Positions 7,900-16,861 of a DNA stretch of 34,581 bases are shown here, one piece after another. The DNA is from Gammaproteobacteria bacterium (GTDB lineage: Bacteria; Pseudomonadota; Gammaproteobacteria; UBA4575): assembly GCA_029253965.1 (NCBI GenBank), contig JAQWYM010000008.1:1-34581 (forward strand), written 5' to 3'. Made by a program: the position numbers and the translations under genes. The notes beneath the pieces were generated by a model. The model did no database searches. It was not told where the DNA came from and worked only from the letters and a program-made list of their open reading frames with translations. Numbering within the stretch: position 1 is the stretch's first letter; each line of letters opens with the position of its first letter.

Positions 7900-8439
7900 C
7901 TATTGGGCGGCGATATAAACAAATGTACCGACGCTTACCCGTGCAAACAAGTCGATTATAGGTTGATTACCCATACGCACACAGCCATGTGAGGCAGGTT
8001 GACCGAGTAGGCCTTCTTCTTGCGTGCCATGAATATAGATATAGCGAGCATAGCTATCAACTCCAGCCCCCTGATTAATACCGGATTGCAAACCTTTCAA
8101 CCAGAGGATACGGCTAAGAATAAGATCTTCACCCGTAGCTATAGCTTGGCGTTCAATCTCAGCGGTTTTAGCCGTAGCCTGACGTCCAATAAAAATCTCA
8201 GCCAGCGCCTCACCTTGGCCAATGCAGGCAGCGATAGTATGTGCACCATAGGGCGTTTTATAGCTATCTTGCTGGCAGCCTATACCGCGTGTCGCAGTTG
8301 AGACTGGATACTCCTGCAGCTGACGGTCTTCTTGAAATAGCCTAAGAGTCTGGCTAGCGACTTCAACATGAATCCAAAGCGCTGTCATCACGGCACTAAA
8401 TTCTTGCTCTATCTGTGCAATATGTTGCGCCGCAATCAT
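7900..8439 (-). CDS. L,D-transpeptidase (YkuD) family protein without signal peptide
   Basis: The 179-residue protein has the YkuD active site: His137-Gly138 in YIYIHGT, and SHGCVRM at 150-156 with nucleophile Cys153 and Arg155. L,D-transpeptidases form 3-3 crosslinks in peptidoglycan or attach proteins to it. No signal peptide or membrane segment is visible. This agrees with a gammaproteobacterial subfamily of similar size (also containing a conserved ILWL segment, here 111-114) that lacks a signal peptide, so its substrate is uncertain. It follows purF by 15 bases; the purF stop region (TAAGG) may serve as its ribosome site, suggesting co-transcription. An in-frame, longer exported form is not seen upstream because purF occupies that DNA. 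Confidence 0.87.
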   Translation of the reverse strand: MIAAQHIAQIEQEFSAVMTALWIHVEVASQTLRLFQEDRQLQEYPVSTATRGIGCQQDSYKTPYGAHTIAACIGQGEALAEIFIGRQATAKTAEIERQAIATGEDLILSRILWLKGLQSGINQGAGVDSYARYIYIHGTQEEGLLGQPASHGCVRMGNQPIIDLFARVSVGTFVYIAAQ

Positions 8440-8454
8440 CGTTATTAATGTGCC

Positions 8455-9960
8455 TTATTCAACATTCACGATATCAATACTAGTCAAGTCTTCCTGTCCT
8501 TTCTTACTCGAATCATTACGCATTTTTTCTAATGCTTCTAAATAATCATCCTGAAGGCCAGTCACATAGTCACCGGTAAATACCGATGCCTCAAACTGAT
8601 TGATTTCTTTATTGCCCTCACTAACCGACCAAATTAAGTCTTCTAGATCCTGATAAAAAAGACGATCAGCACCAATTTCATCACGTATTTCTTCTACGTT
8701 TCTATCGTGTGCTATTAATTCATTTGCTGCGGGCATATCGATGCCATAGACATTGGGAAAACGTACCGGTGGGGAGGCTGAGGCAAAATAGACATTCTTA
8801 GCGCCGGCATCCCTTGCCATTTGTACAATTTCGCGTGATGTCGTGCCACGAACAATCGAGTCATCCACTAACAGCACGTTCTTATTTTTATATTCCAGAT
8901 TAATTGGATTTAATTTCTGGCGTACTGATTTTTCTCGTTGCGTCTGTCCGGGCATAATGAAAGTTCGCCCGATATAACGGTTTTTAATAAAACCTTCGCG
9001 GTAATTACAATCTAATACATGAGCCATTTCCAAGGCTGCTGTGCGACTGGTATCAGGAATAGGAATAACCACATCAATATCGTGATCGGGCCATTCACGT
9101 TGTACTTTTTTAGCTAAACGATGCCCCATTCGCATACGTGCTTTCTGCACATAAACATTTTCAATAATAGAATCTGGGCGTGCGAAATAGACAAATTCAA
9201 ATAAACATGGTGTCAGAACTGCAGCTTCTGAGCACTCTTGTGCATGCAGATTATTATCCTTATCAATAAAGATAACCTCACCCGGCTTAACATCACGCAC
9301 CAACTCATAACCCAAGACGTCCAGCGCTACACTCTCAGAGGCAATCATATACTGTCGCCCGTTTTCATCTTCTTTTACACCATAGACCAAAGGTCTAATA
9401 CCATTGGGGTCACGAAATGCGAGCATGCCTACACCACAGATCATGGTGACCACAGCATAGGCACCACGACAGCGCTTATGCACACCACGTACGGCAGTAA
9501 AGACATCTTCCGCACTTAACTTGAGGTGATCGACTTCACTTAGTTCATGCGCTAAAACATTCAATAGAATCTCAGAATCAGAACGCGTATTGATGTGTCG
9601 ACGATCATCAATGAAGAGTTCTTTTTTCAGCTCAGCAGCATTGGTTAAGTTGCCATTATGAGACAGGCAGATGCCATAAGGAGAGTTAACATAAAAAGGT
9701 TGCGCCTCGGCCTCTGAAGAGGTGCCTGCCGTAGGGTAACGTACATGGGCGATGCCCATATCACCCTGCAGCACTCGCATATGCCTTTCTTGAAAGACAT
9801 CACGCACTAGGCCATTACCTTTACGCTGCAACAAGCGACCTTCCGAGTAAGTCATAATGCCTGCCGCATCCTGGCCACGATGCTGTAATACAGTTAGCCC
9901 GTCATAAAGATCTTGATTAACTAACTGGCCATTGCCGACGATACCGATAATCCCACACAT
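8455..9960 (-). CDS. purF: amidophosphoribosyltransferase
   Basis: The 501-residue enzyme catalyses the first step of de novo purine synthesis, making 5-phosphoribosylamine from PRPP and glutamine. The N-terminal Ntn glutaminase domain starts MCGIIGI with Cys2 as nucleophile after Met removal. HVRYPTAG (72-79) and SHNGNLTN (100-107) are its glutamine-site signatures. The C-terminal phosphoribosyltransferase domain has the PRPP loop [11 protein letters not shown] at 365-375. Length and layout match the proteobacterial enzyme without the Fe-S cluster and propeptide of the Bacillus type. It follows cvpA by 12 bases, the widespread cvpA-purF pairing. Confidence 0.98.
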   Translation of the reverse strand: MCGIIGIVGNGQLVNQDLYDGLTVLQHRGQDAAGIMTYSEGRLLQRKGNGLVRDVFQERHMRVLQGDMGIAHVRYPTAGTSSEAEAQPFYVNSPYGICLSHNGNLTNAAELKKELFIDDRRHINTRSDSEILLNVLAHELSEVDHLKLSAEDVFTAVRGVHKRCRGAYAVVTMICGVGMLAFRDPNGIRPLVYGVKEDENGRQYMIASESVALDVLGYELVRDVKPGEVIFIDKDNNLHAQECSEAAVLTPCLFEFVYFARPDSIIENVYVQKARMRMGHRLAKKVQREWPDHDIDVVIPIPDTSRTAALEMAHVLDCNYREGFIKNRYIGRTFIMPGQTQREKSVRQKLNPINLEYKNKNVLLVDDSIVRGTTSREIVQMARDAGAKNVYFASASPPVRFPNVYGIDMPAANELIAHDRNVEEIRDEIGADRLFYQDLEDLIWSVSEGNKEINQFEASVFTGDYVTGLQDDYLEALEKMRNDSSKKGQEDLTSIDIVNVE

Positions 9961-9972
9961 GAATAATAAACC

Positions 9973-10533
9973 TTAGCTACTTAAAAGAATTTGCTTATAA
10001 AGATAAAAACGTTCGGAGTAATGTCCAGGCATTTTCTTGATCACCCACAAAGCTGATTGATTAAACGGCCCCATTAACTGTGCCTGACGCCATGCATCAC
10101 TACTGGGTAAAGAGGTAAATGCAGCAGCAGCAAGCACTAGCAGTAAGACCACGGCAGACCCACGTATGAGCCCAAAGAACAGCCCTAAGGTACTATCAAG
10201 CCACCGTACCATGGGCATCTTAGTGACCGTGGATAACAGTCGATTCAAGATGAAACCAATCAATAATGAGCCCGCTAGAATTAAGATAAAGGCGATAGCA
10301 AAACGCAAACCGTTGCCAAGATCTGTACCGGCACTAATATCGAGGCTAAGTAGGGTTGCCGGCAACAAGTCAGCAATATCTTTGGCATAACGAATCGATA
10401 AGAAAATAGCACTAGCCCAGGATACTAATGAGATGGCCTCACGTACAAAGCCACGCATTAAAGCGATGCCCGTGGAAATCAAGAAAACGACGATAATAAA
10501 AATATCGATCCAAGTTAGATCTAGTAGTGTCAT
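9973..10533 (-). CDS. cvpA: CvpA family inner-membrane protein
   Basis: The 186-residue protein has about four hydrophobic segments: about 10-27, 33-47, 75-98 and 118-143. Its opening, TWIDIFIIVVFLIST followed by GFVREAISL, is typical of CvpA, which E. coli needs for colicin V production and which has been linked to envelope stress tolerance; its molecular function is unsettled. The position directly before purF is conserved in gammaproteobacteria and supports the call. The gap from dedD is 30 bases, so co-transcription is likely. Confidence 0.93.
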   Translation of the reverse strand: MTLLDLTWIDIFIIVVFLISTGIALMRGFVREAISLVSWASAIFLSIRYAKDIADLLPATLLSLDISAGTDLGNGLRFAIAFILILAGSLLIGFILNRLLSTVTKMPMVRWLDSTLGLFFGLIRGSAVVLLLVLAAAAFTSLPSSDAWRQAQLMGPFNQSALWVIKKMPGHYSERFYLYKQILLSS

Positions 10534-10563
10534 GAGACTTTAGTCGTGAACATAAGCATCCGT

Positions 10564-11121
10564 TCAGCGTTCAATTCGTGGATAAGAACTAACAAAGGCA
10601 GCAGTTAACTCAAACTTATCAACTAAATGCAGCTGCATCTTGGCTGCTTTTTTTTGTGATAGCATCGGGCCAACCTTGACTCGATAGACTCGTTTTTGTT
10701 TTTCACCCGCCACTTCAATAAAAAGGTCTAACTTTTCATCGGTCAGCTGTTTTTTCAGAGCCAGCGCTTTTTTTCGCTCACTGAATGCACCCACCTGCAC
10801 CACCCAGCTAACTAGGTTTTCTGTATTACCTTTACTCAGACTTACTTCAGGGTGGATACCATGCGCTAAATCATCAGCTTCTATGCTCACCTGCTGTGCT
10901 GCAGCTTCTGCCTGCTGCTTCCAGTCCGCACGAACTGCTGGCTGCTGATCAATGAATTTAGGCTCGGGAGGGATGTTTAATTCACTACGGTAGGTTTGCC
11001 ACTGAGCAGAGTCGGCAGCTGACTCTTGGCCTGAGCCATCCAGCACGATCGGGACAAAAATTATTGCAAGACTAGCGACGACAATGGCGCCAACAATTCT
11101 GTATTTGAGTGCTAGGTCCAC
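10564..11121 (-). CDS. dedD: SPOR-domain membrane protein, DedD type
   Basis: The 185-residue protein has a short cytoplasmic start, one membrane segment (about 9-28), a periplasmic linker and a C-terminal SPOR domain (about 104-182, beginning WVVQVGAFSERKKALAL). SPOR domains bind septal peptidoglycan lacking stem peptides, and DedD helps cell constriction. The start codon is GTG at 11121; no upstream ATG gives a better start. Placement between folC and cvpA matches the conserved folC-dedD-cvpA-purF order. The linker is shorter than in E. coli DedD. Confidence 0.9.
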   Translation of the reverse strand: MDLALKYRIVGAIVVASLAIIFVPIVLDGSGQESAADSAQWQTYRSELNIPPEPKFIDQQPAVRADWKQQAEAAAQQVSIEADDLAHGIHPEVSLSKGNTENLVSWVVQVGAFSERKKALALKKQLTDEKLDLFIEVAGEKQKRVYRVKVGPMLSQKKAAKMQLHLVDKFELTAAFVSSYPRIER

Positions 11122-11183
11122 GTGATTCTGTGTCCAAGAATGGAAGACCTATTCTAACGGCGCTTAACAGCGAATAAAAGGAC

Positions 11184-12479
11184 TCATTTACCGCTGGCGA
11201 TAACTTCCGAAACCGTGAAAATCGATCCAAAAACAAGGATTCGATCACCCTTACTCGCATCCTGCTGTGCCTGCTCATAGGCTTGCCCAACCGAATCAAA
11301 GGCACTGACAGGAGTTTCTGCTGCCGCCTCATACAAGGCTGCTGAGACGCGCTCTATAGGCATAGCACGCGGTGAATTGACACTACTGACATACCATTCA
11401 TCAACATGGCTATGCAGCAACTGCACAATCCCACTCAGGTCTTTATCGCTGAGAATAGCAAATACCGCTATGGTCTTTTCTGGCTTGGGTAAAGCCATTA
11501 AATTATTGGCTAAAACCTCTGCACTATCAAAGTTATGCGCGACATCAAGAATGACTTCACACTCCTTCACTATGCGTTGGAAGCGCCCTTCTAAGGTCAC
11601 CTCTCGCAAGCCCATCTTAATCGCGTCAAAGTTAACCGGCAGTTTCGCTGATATCATATGCAACCCCATCAATGCACTCGCGGCATTCTGCAGTTGCACG
11701 GCTCCAGATAGATTAGGCAATGGCAGCCCATTCAGCTCATAGTCTTCAGCTTTAACACTCCATAAGCTTTTTTCAACGCTGTAGGAGTAATCTTGATTCA
11801 AACTCTTGAAGTCAGCCCCAATTTTCTTTGCTGTCAGCGCTACACTTTCAGGAGGCAAAGGGTCACCACAAATAGCAGGGGTGTTATGACGGTAAATACC
11901 AGACTTCTCAAAACCGATGGATTCACGATCAGGGCCAAGGTATTCAGTATGGTCAAGGCCGATACTGGTAACAATTCCAAGATCGCTATCGATCATATTA
12001 GTGGCATCTAAACGCCCACCTAGACCCACTTCAAGAATGGCGACATCAACCTGCTCCTTATGAAATATATCTAAAGCAGTTAGCGTTGCAAACTCGAAAA
12101 ACGATAGGCTAATCTCACCACGTGCAGCGTCAATCTTGGCGAAAGAAGCACACAGTTGTGCGTCACTGACACAACGTTGAGCAACACGAATTCGCTCGTT
12201 GTAATGCACGATATGAGGTGAGGTGTAAGTCCCCACACGATAACCTGCGTGATGCAGGATAGAGGTCAGCATAGCTACCGTTGAACCTTTACCATTGGTG
12301 CCTGCTACGGTAATGACTTTAAACGGACAGTCTATGACGCGCATACGTTTCGCGACTTCAGTAATGCGATCTAGGCCTAACTCAATTTCACGCGCATGCA
12401 GGGTTGTCTGCCACGCTAGCCAATCATCTAGCGATTTAAACTTAAGTTGTTGTGAATTTTTTGCGCGTGAATCTGACAT
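11184..12479 (-). CDS. folC: dihydrofolate synthase / folylpolyglutamate synthase
   Basis: The 431-residue enzyme of the Mur ligase family joins glutamate to dihydropteroate and then lengthens the polyglutamate tail of folates, using ATP. The P-loop AGTNGKGST lies at 59-67; YTSPHIVHYNERI follows, and VLDVAHN begins the C-terminal domain, all hallmark folate-ligase signatures. The length is normal. It lies downstream of accD and upstream of dedD, the standard gammaproteobacterial order. The start lies 28 bases beyond the accD stop with no strong ribosome site visible. Confidence 0.97.
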   Translation of the reverse strand: MSDSRAKNSQQLKFKSLDDWLAWQTTLHAREIELGLDRITEVAKRMRVIDCPFKVITVAGTNGKGSTVAMLTSILHHAGYRVGTYTSPHIVHYNERIRVAQRCVSDAQLCASFAKIDAARGEISLSFFEFATLTALDIFHKEQVDVAILEVGLGGRLDATNMIDSDLGIVTSIGLDHTEYLGPDRESIGFEKSGIYRHNTPAICGDPLPPESVALTAKKIGADFKSLNQDYSYSVEKSLWSVKAEDYELNGLPLPNLSGAVQLQNAASALMGLHMISAKLPVNFDAIKMGLREVTLEGRFQRIVKECEVILDVAHNFDSAEVLANNLMALPKPEKTIAVFAILSDKDLSGIVQLLHSHVDEWYVSSVNSPRAMPIERVSAALYEAAAETPVSAFDSVGQAYEQAQQDASKGDRILVFGSIFTVSEVIASGK

Positions 12480-12507
12480 AAGGTTTACATGAATAAGAGA
12501 CTAAAAC

Positions 12508-13365
12508 TTACTTATTTCGCTCAGTCAGTAATTGCAGCAAGTTATGAATTCGAGGCGCAAGATCCTTACGATCTATGATCAGATCAATCGCTCCATGCTC
12601 CTGTAGGAATTCACTACGCTGAAACCCTTCTGGCAATGTCTCACGAACTGTTTGCTCGATCACACGCGGCCCAGCAAAACCGATTAGCGCATTTGGCTCG
12701 GCAATATGCACATCCCCAAGCATTGCAAAACTCGCAGAGACTCCTCCCATAGTAGGGTCCGTCAAAACAGAAATGAACGGTAGGCGCTCATCGGCTAAAC
12801 GCGTTAACGCGGCACTGGTCTTAGCCATCTGCATCAAAGACATTAGGGCCTCTTGCATGCGTGCGCCGCCACTGGTGGAGAAACAGACAAACGGCATGCC
12901 TTCGGCAATACACCGGTTCACTGCTGCTAGAAAACGCTCACCGACGACCGAACCCATAGAGCCTGCCATAAAATTAAATTCAAAAGCAGCGACAACGATT
13001 GGCATCGAGCGTAGGGTCCCCTGCATGACGACTAAGGCGTCCGTTTCACCGGTTGCCTTAGTCGCTGCGATCAGACGATCTTTGTATTTCTTAGAATCTT
13101 TAAATTTAAGAAAATCACGCGGTTCGAATTCAGCACCGATCTCTGTGCGCCCCTCCTTATCAAGGAAAGAGTCCAGACGACTACGTGCGCTGATGCGCAT
13201 GTGATGATTACATTTAGGGCAGACCTGAAGATTGCGCTCCAACTCTTGACCATACAATACGGCACTACATCGGGCACATTTCGCCCACAAACCTTCCGGT
13301 ACTTTGCGGCTACTCGTGCTATCAGTGCGGATGCGCGAAGGCATCAATTTTCCAAGCCAGCTCAT
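12508..13365 (-). CDS. accD: acetyl-CoA carboxylase, carboxyltransferase beta subunit
   Basis: AccD with AccA transfers the carboxyl group from carboxybiotin to acetyl-CoA, giving malonyl-CoA for fatty acid synthesis. At 285 residues it is of normal size. A four-cysteine zinc ribbon is seen at Cys30, Cys33, Cys49 and Cys52. The crotonase-fold core includes [16 protein letters not shown] and [16 protein letters not shown], followed by [11 protein letters not shown]. It follows trpA by 22 bases and precedes folC; trp-accD-folC linkage is common in proteobacteria. Confidence 0.98.
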   Translation of the reverse strand: MSWLGKLMPSRIRTDSTSSRKVPEGLWAKCARCSAVLYGQELERNLQVCPKCNHHMRISARSRLDSFLDKEGRTEIGAEFEPRDFLKFKDSKKYKDRLIAATKATGETDALVVMQGTLRSMPIVVAAFEFNFMAGSMGSVVGERFLAAVNRCIAEGMPFVCFSTSGGARMQEALMSLMQMAKTSAALTRLADERLPFISVLTDPTMGGVSASFAMLGDVHIAEPNALIGFAGPRVIEQTVRETLPEGFQRSEFLQEHGAIDLIIDRKDLAPRIHNLLQLLTERNK

Positions 13366-13387
13366 GGCAATATTTATCTACTTAATG

Positions 13388-14200
13388 TCAAATCGAACCA
13401 GCATTATCCAACGCGGACTTGATGCCTTGCAATAGCGATTTCACTTCTTTCAGTGCTGTTGGCATATCTTCTTGATTTTTTGCGATCAATGAAACGATGG
13501 CACTGCCGACAACAATAGCGTCAGCAACAGCCGCTACAGCGGCCGCAGTCTCTGCATCTTTGATGCCAAAGCCCACTGCCAGAGGTAGATCTACAACCCC
13601 ACGAATTTCACTTAACTTACTGGAAACACTAACAATATCGAGGTTACTAGCGCCTGTAATTCCCTTGAATGACACATAATAAAGGAAACCAGAGGCCATC
13701 TCAGAGATACGACGAATACGTGAAATATCCGTAGTCGGTGCCATCAAAAAGATCGAATCAATGTTAGCAGCACGATAAAGCTGATTAATTTCTGCACATT
13801 CTTCTGGTGGCAAATCGACAGTAATCACACCATCAACTAAGCCTTTAGCATCATTAGCGAACCTTTCAGCGCCATAAACTTCAATCGGATTCTGATAACC
13901 CATCAAAACAATGGGTGTATTTTGATCATTCTCACGAAATTCTGCGACCATCCGCAAAATATCAGTCAACGAGGTGTCGTGTTCCAATGCGCGTTCACAG
14001 GCCTGCTGAATTACCGGACCATCAGCCATCGGGTCTGAAAAAGGTACACCCACCTCAATTAAGTCAGTGCCCGCCTCAACCAATGCATGCATTATGGAAA
14101 CCGTATGCTTGGGGTGTGGATCACCCGCAGTAACAAAACTAATAAGTGCTTTTTCGTTGTTTGCTTTTAACGCGTCAAAGCACGTCTTAATTCGACTCAC
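13388..14200 (-). CDS. trpA: tryptophan synthase alpha chain
   Basis: TrpA cleaves indole-3-glycerol phosphate to indole, which is channelled to TrpB. The 270-residue sequence carries the catalytic pair Glu49 ([12 protein letters not shown]) and Asp60 (MADGP), and the phosphate-binding GFGIKDAE. The start is GTG at 14200, whose bases overlap the trpB stop as GTGA (14197-14200), a layout that implies translational coupling and equal output of the two subunits. Confidence 0.98.
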   Translation of the reverse strand: MSRIKTCFDALKANNEKALISFVTAGDPHPKHTVSIMHALVEAGTDLIEVGVPFSDPMADGPVIQQACERALEHDTSLTDILRMVAEFRENDQNTPIVLMGYQNPIEVYGAERFANDAKGLVDGVITVDLPPEECAEINQLYRAANIDSIFLMAPTTDISRIRRISEMASGFLYYVSFKGITGASNLDIVSVSSKLSEIRGVVDLPLAVGFGIKDAETAAAVAAVADAIVVGSAIVSLIAKNQEDMPTALKEVKSLLQGIKSALDNAGSI

Positions 14201-15426
14201 AATTCAATTCCTTCTATTCGCGCAATAGTATTAATATCTTTATCACCACGACCTGACAAGTTAATAACAATGGACTGTTCTTTTGCCATTGTTGGGGCTA
14301 ATTTTTCCGCAAAGGCCATCGCATGGCTACTTTCCAATGCTGGAATAATACCTTCCTTAGTTGTCGTTAGATGAAAAGCAGCCAGCGCTTCATCATCAGT
14401 CACAGACACGTATTGCACTCGGCCTTCATCTTTCAACCAAGAATGTTCTGGACCGACACCTGGGTAATCTAAGCCTGCTGAGATCGAATGCGTTTCAATG
14501 ATCTGACCGGCTTCACTTTCCATTAAGTAAGTACGGTTACCGTGTAATACTCCAGGTTTACCTGCACTCAACGGTGCGGAGTGCATACCGGTATCGACAC
14601 CATGACCACCGGCTTCTACACCATAGATAGCGACACCTTCATCTCCTAAGAAGGGATGAAATAAACCAATCGCATTAGAACCGCCACCCACACAGGCGAC
14701 TAAGGCATCAGGTAGCGTGTTATATTGCTCTAGCATTTGCTGACGTGCTTCTTTACCAATCACTGTTTGGAAATCACGCACTATCTGCGGGTACGGATGA
14801 GGGCCTGCAACGGTACCAATAATATAAAAGGTGTCATCAACATTAGTTACCCAATCACGCAATGCTTCATTCAAGGCATCCTTCAATGTCCTCGAACCTG
14901 AGGTCACTGGCACTACCTTGGCACCTAATAAACGCATACGGTAAACATTAGGGGATTGCCGCTGAATATCATCGGCTCCCATGTAGACCACACATTCAAG
15001 ACCTAGGCGAGCTGCAATCGTAGCACTGGCAACACCATGCTGACCGGCACCCGTCTCAGCGATAATACGCGTCTTACCCATGCGTTTAGCCAGCAGCGCC
15101 TGACCAATAGTGTTATTAATTTTGTGCGCGCCAGTATGATTTAGATCTTCACGCTTGAGAAAGATGCGAGCACCGCCCCATAGATTGGTTAAGCGTTCGG
15201 CAAAGTAGAGTGGGCTAGGACGGCCAACATAATGAGCTAGGTCATTATGGAATTCTGCTTGGAAAGCAGGGTCAACCTTACATTCCTCATAAGCCGCTTC
15301 TAACTCAGCCAAAGGCGTCATCAGTGTTTCGGCGACGAAGCGTCCACCGTAGGGCCCAAAGTGCCCTCTGTTGTCTGGTACAGCATTAAAATGCCCCTGC
15401 TCTTTATCTGTCACATTAGTACCCAT
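14197..15426 (-). CDS. trpB: tryptophan synthase beta chain
   Basis: This PLP enzyme condenses indole with serine to give tryptophan. The 409-residue chain contains the PLP lysine Lys102 in [10 protein letters not shown], the catalytic region [11 protein letters not shown], and the phosphate-binding [10 protein letters not shown]. It is the standard TrpB1 type that partners TrpA. Its start overlaps the end of trpF by 11 bases and its stop overlaps the trpA GTG, making trpF-trpB-trpA one tightly coupled transcript. Confidence 0.98.
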   Translation of the reverse strand: MGTNVTDKEQGHFNAVPDNRGHFGPYGGRFVAETLMTPLAELEAAYEECKVDPAFQAEFHNDLAHYVGRPSPLYFAERLTNLWGGARIFLKREDLNHTGAHKINNTIGQALLAKRMGKTRIIAETGAGQHGVASATIAARLGLECVVYMGADDIQRQSPNVYRMRLLGAKVVPVTSGSRTLKDALNEALRDWVTNVDDTFYIIGTVAGPHPYPQIVRDFQTVIGKEARQQMLEQYNTLPDALVACVGGGSNAIGLFHPFLGDEGVAIYGVEAGGHGVDTGMHSAPLSAGKPGVLHGNRTYLMESEAGQIIETHSISAGLDYPGVGPEHSWLKDEGRVQYVSVTDDEALAAFHLTTTKEGIIPALESSHAMAFAEKLAPTMAKEQSIVINLSGRGDKDINTIARIEGIEL

Positions 15427-16045
15427 CGGCTAGTCGCACTGCGTTTACAAAATCTATCATTTTAGTTTTATCTTTAATCCCTTTTGCGGACTCAATGCCG
15501 CTACTCACATCGACCCCATAGGGGCTTGCCTGTTTAATGGCATGGCCAACAGTCTGACTGTCTAAGCCACCGGCCAAAATAATCGCTTGCTTCAAAGCCT
15601 GCGGCGTTGACTGCCAGTCAAAGGCATCTCCACTACCGCCAGGCTGACCTGGCTCGTTGCCATCTAACAACAAAGCCGATGCTTGCGCATACTGGTCTAG
15701 CCTAGCGAGATCCGTACTGCCACCCATGGCGATACTTTTCATGTATCTATAACCAAAAGAAGCACAGAATTCTGCTGTCTCATCGCCATGGAATTGCAGC
15801 ACGTCTAGGTCTAATGCTTTGCAAATTTCTTCAATTGTACTCGTTTGGTCATTCATGAATAACCCCACACGAGTAATAAATGGTGGGCAGACCGCGAGTA
15901 GCTCTTGAGCCTGCTCAATATCAATACAGCGCGGGCTCTGCTGACAAAATACGAAGCCGAGGGCATCAACACCTAGAGAGGCCGCATGTTGTACGTCTTC
16001 AAGCCGTGTCAGGCCACAAAATTTTATCTTAGTTCTGGACATCAT
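15416..16045 (-). CDS. trpF: phosphoribosylanthranilate isomerase
   Basis: TrpF converts phosphoribosylanthranilate to its carboxyphenylamino-deoxyribulose isomer, the third step of tryptophan synthesis. The 209-residue TIM barrel opens with [13 protein letters not shown], containing the catalytic Cys10, and has [20 protein letters not shown] and [11 protein letters not shown] near the phosphate site. Two adjacent ATG codons (16045 and 16042) could start it; GAAGGA upstream is some distance away. trpF is free-standing, not fused to trpC, and other trp genes (trpE, trpG, trpD, trpC) are absent here. Confidence 0.97.
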   Translation of the reverse strand: MMSRTKIKFCGLTRLEDVQHAASLGVDALGFVFCQQSPRCIDIEQAQELLAVCPPFITRVGLFMNDQTSTIEEICKALDLDVLQFHGDETAEFCASFGYRYMKSIAMGGSTDLARLDQYAQASALLLDGNEPGQPGGSGDAFDWQSTPQALKQAIILAGGLDSQTVGHAIKQASPYGVDVSSGIESAKGIKDKTKMIDFVNAVRLADGY

Positions 16046-16090
16046 TGAGTCTTAGTATTCCTTCATTAAACGCAGCAGTGAGGGTAAACA

Positions 16091-16840
16091 TCAAACTTCA
16101 AACTGTGGATCGTATTGTACAGCTACAAAATATAAACCATCTGGTTTTGCTGTCACCCCAGCCTGCGATCGATCTCGTTGCTGTAGTAATTCAGCAGCCC
16201 ATGATACCTCACGCTCACCACTGCCTATCGCCATTAGAACACCCGCAAGATTACGCACCATGTGATGCAAAAAGGCATTCGCAGTGACGTCTAATATAAC
16301 TAAAGACCCTTCACGCCGCAGCTGCAATTTTTGCAGGGTACGTATGGGGGTGTTTGCCTGACAGGCCAAAGCCCTAAAACTAGTGAAATCGTGCTTCCCC
16401 AGAAGACTATTAGCGGCCTCTTGCATACGTGCAACATCCAACGCCTTAACATACCAAGTCGCCTTACCCACGAGTAAGGCTGGACGGGGAACTTGATTTG
16501 CAATCACATAGCGATAGGATCGTGCACGCGCAGAAAAACGCGCATGAAAATCATCACTCATCGGTTGCACTCGTTGTATTGCAATACTTTCTGGTAGGTT
16601 TGAGTTTGCACCTAACAGCCAGGATCTGAGGCTGCGTTCAACCGCTGAGTCAAAATGAATGACCTGCCCCAGGGCATGCACACCTGAATCAGTGCGCCCC
16701 GCACACTGAACTTTTATTGGCTCGGCAGCGACATGACTGAGGGCTTGCTCAACACAGGCCTGAACCGAAGGGGCATGCGGCTGACTTTGCCAGCCACAAA
16801 AGGGTCGGCCATCATATTCAACTACAGCGGCGTATCTCAC
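16091..16840 (-). CDS. truA: tRNA pseudouridine(38-40) synthase
   Basis: TruA makes pseudouridine at positions 38-40 in the anticodon arm of many tRNAs. The 249-residue protein has the catalytic Asp51 in AGRTDSGVHALGQV and the later HHMVRNLAG motif, and starts with VVEYDG as expected. The start codon is GTG at 16840. It sits between fimV and trpF, the arrangement also known in Pseudomonas. Confidence 0.97.
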   Translation of the reverse strand: MRYAAVVEYDGRPFCGWQSQPHAPSVQACVEQALSHVAAEPIKVQCAGRTDSGVHALGQVIHFDSAVERSLRSWLLGANSNLPESIAIQRVQPMSDDFHARFSARARSYRYVIANQVPRPALLVGKATWYVKALDVARMQEAANSLLGKHDFTSFRALACQANTPIRTLQKLQLRREGSLVILDVTANAFLHHMVRNLAGVLMAIGSGEREVSWAAELLQQRDRSQAGVTAKPDGLYFVAVQYDPQFEV

Positions 16841-16861
16841 CTGCGACCCATCATCCTAATA

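Noticed and set aside
11072-11332. Open frame between dedD and folC on the minus strand
   Set aside because: It overlaps both genes in another frame and shows no family features; it is a frame shadow.
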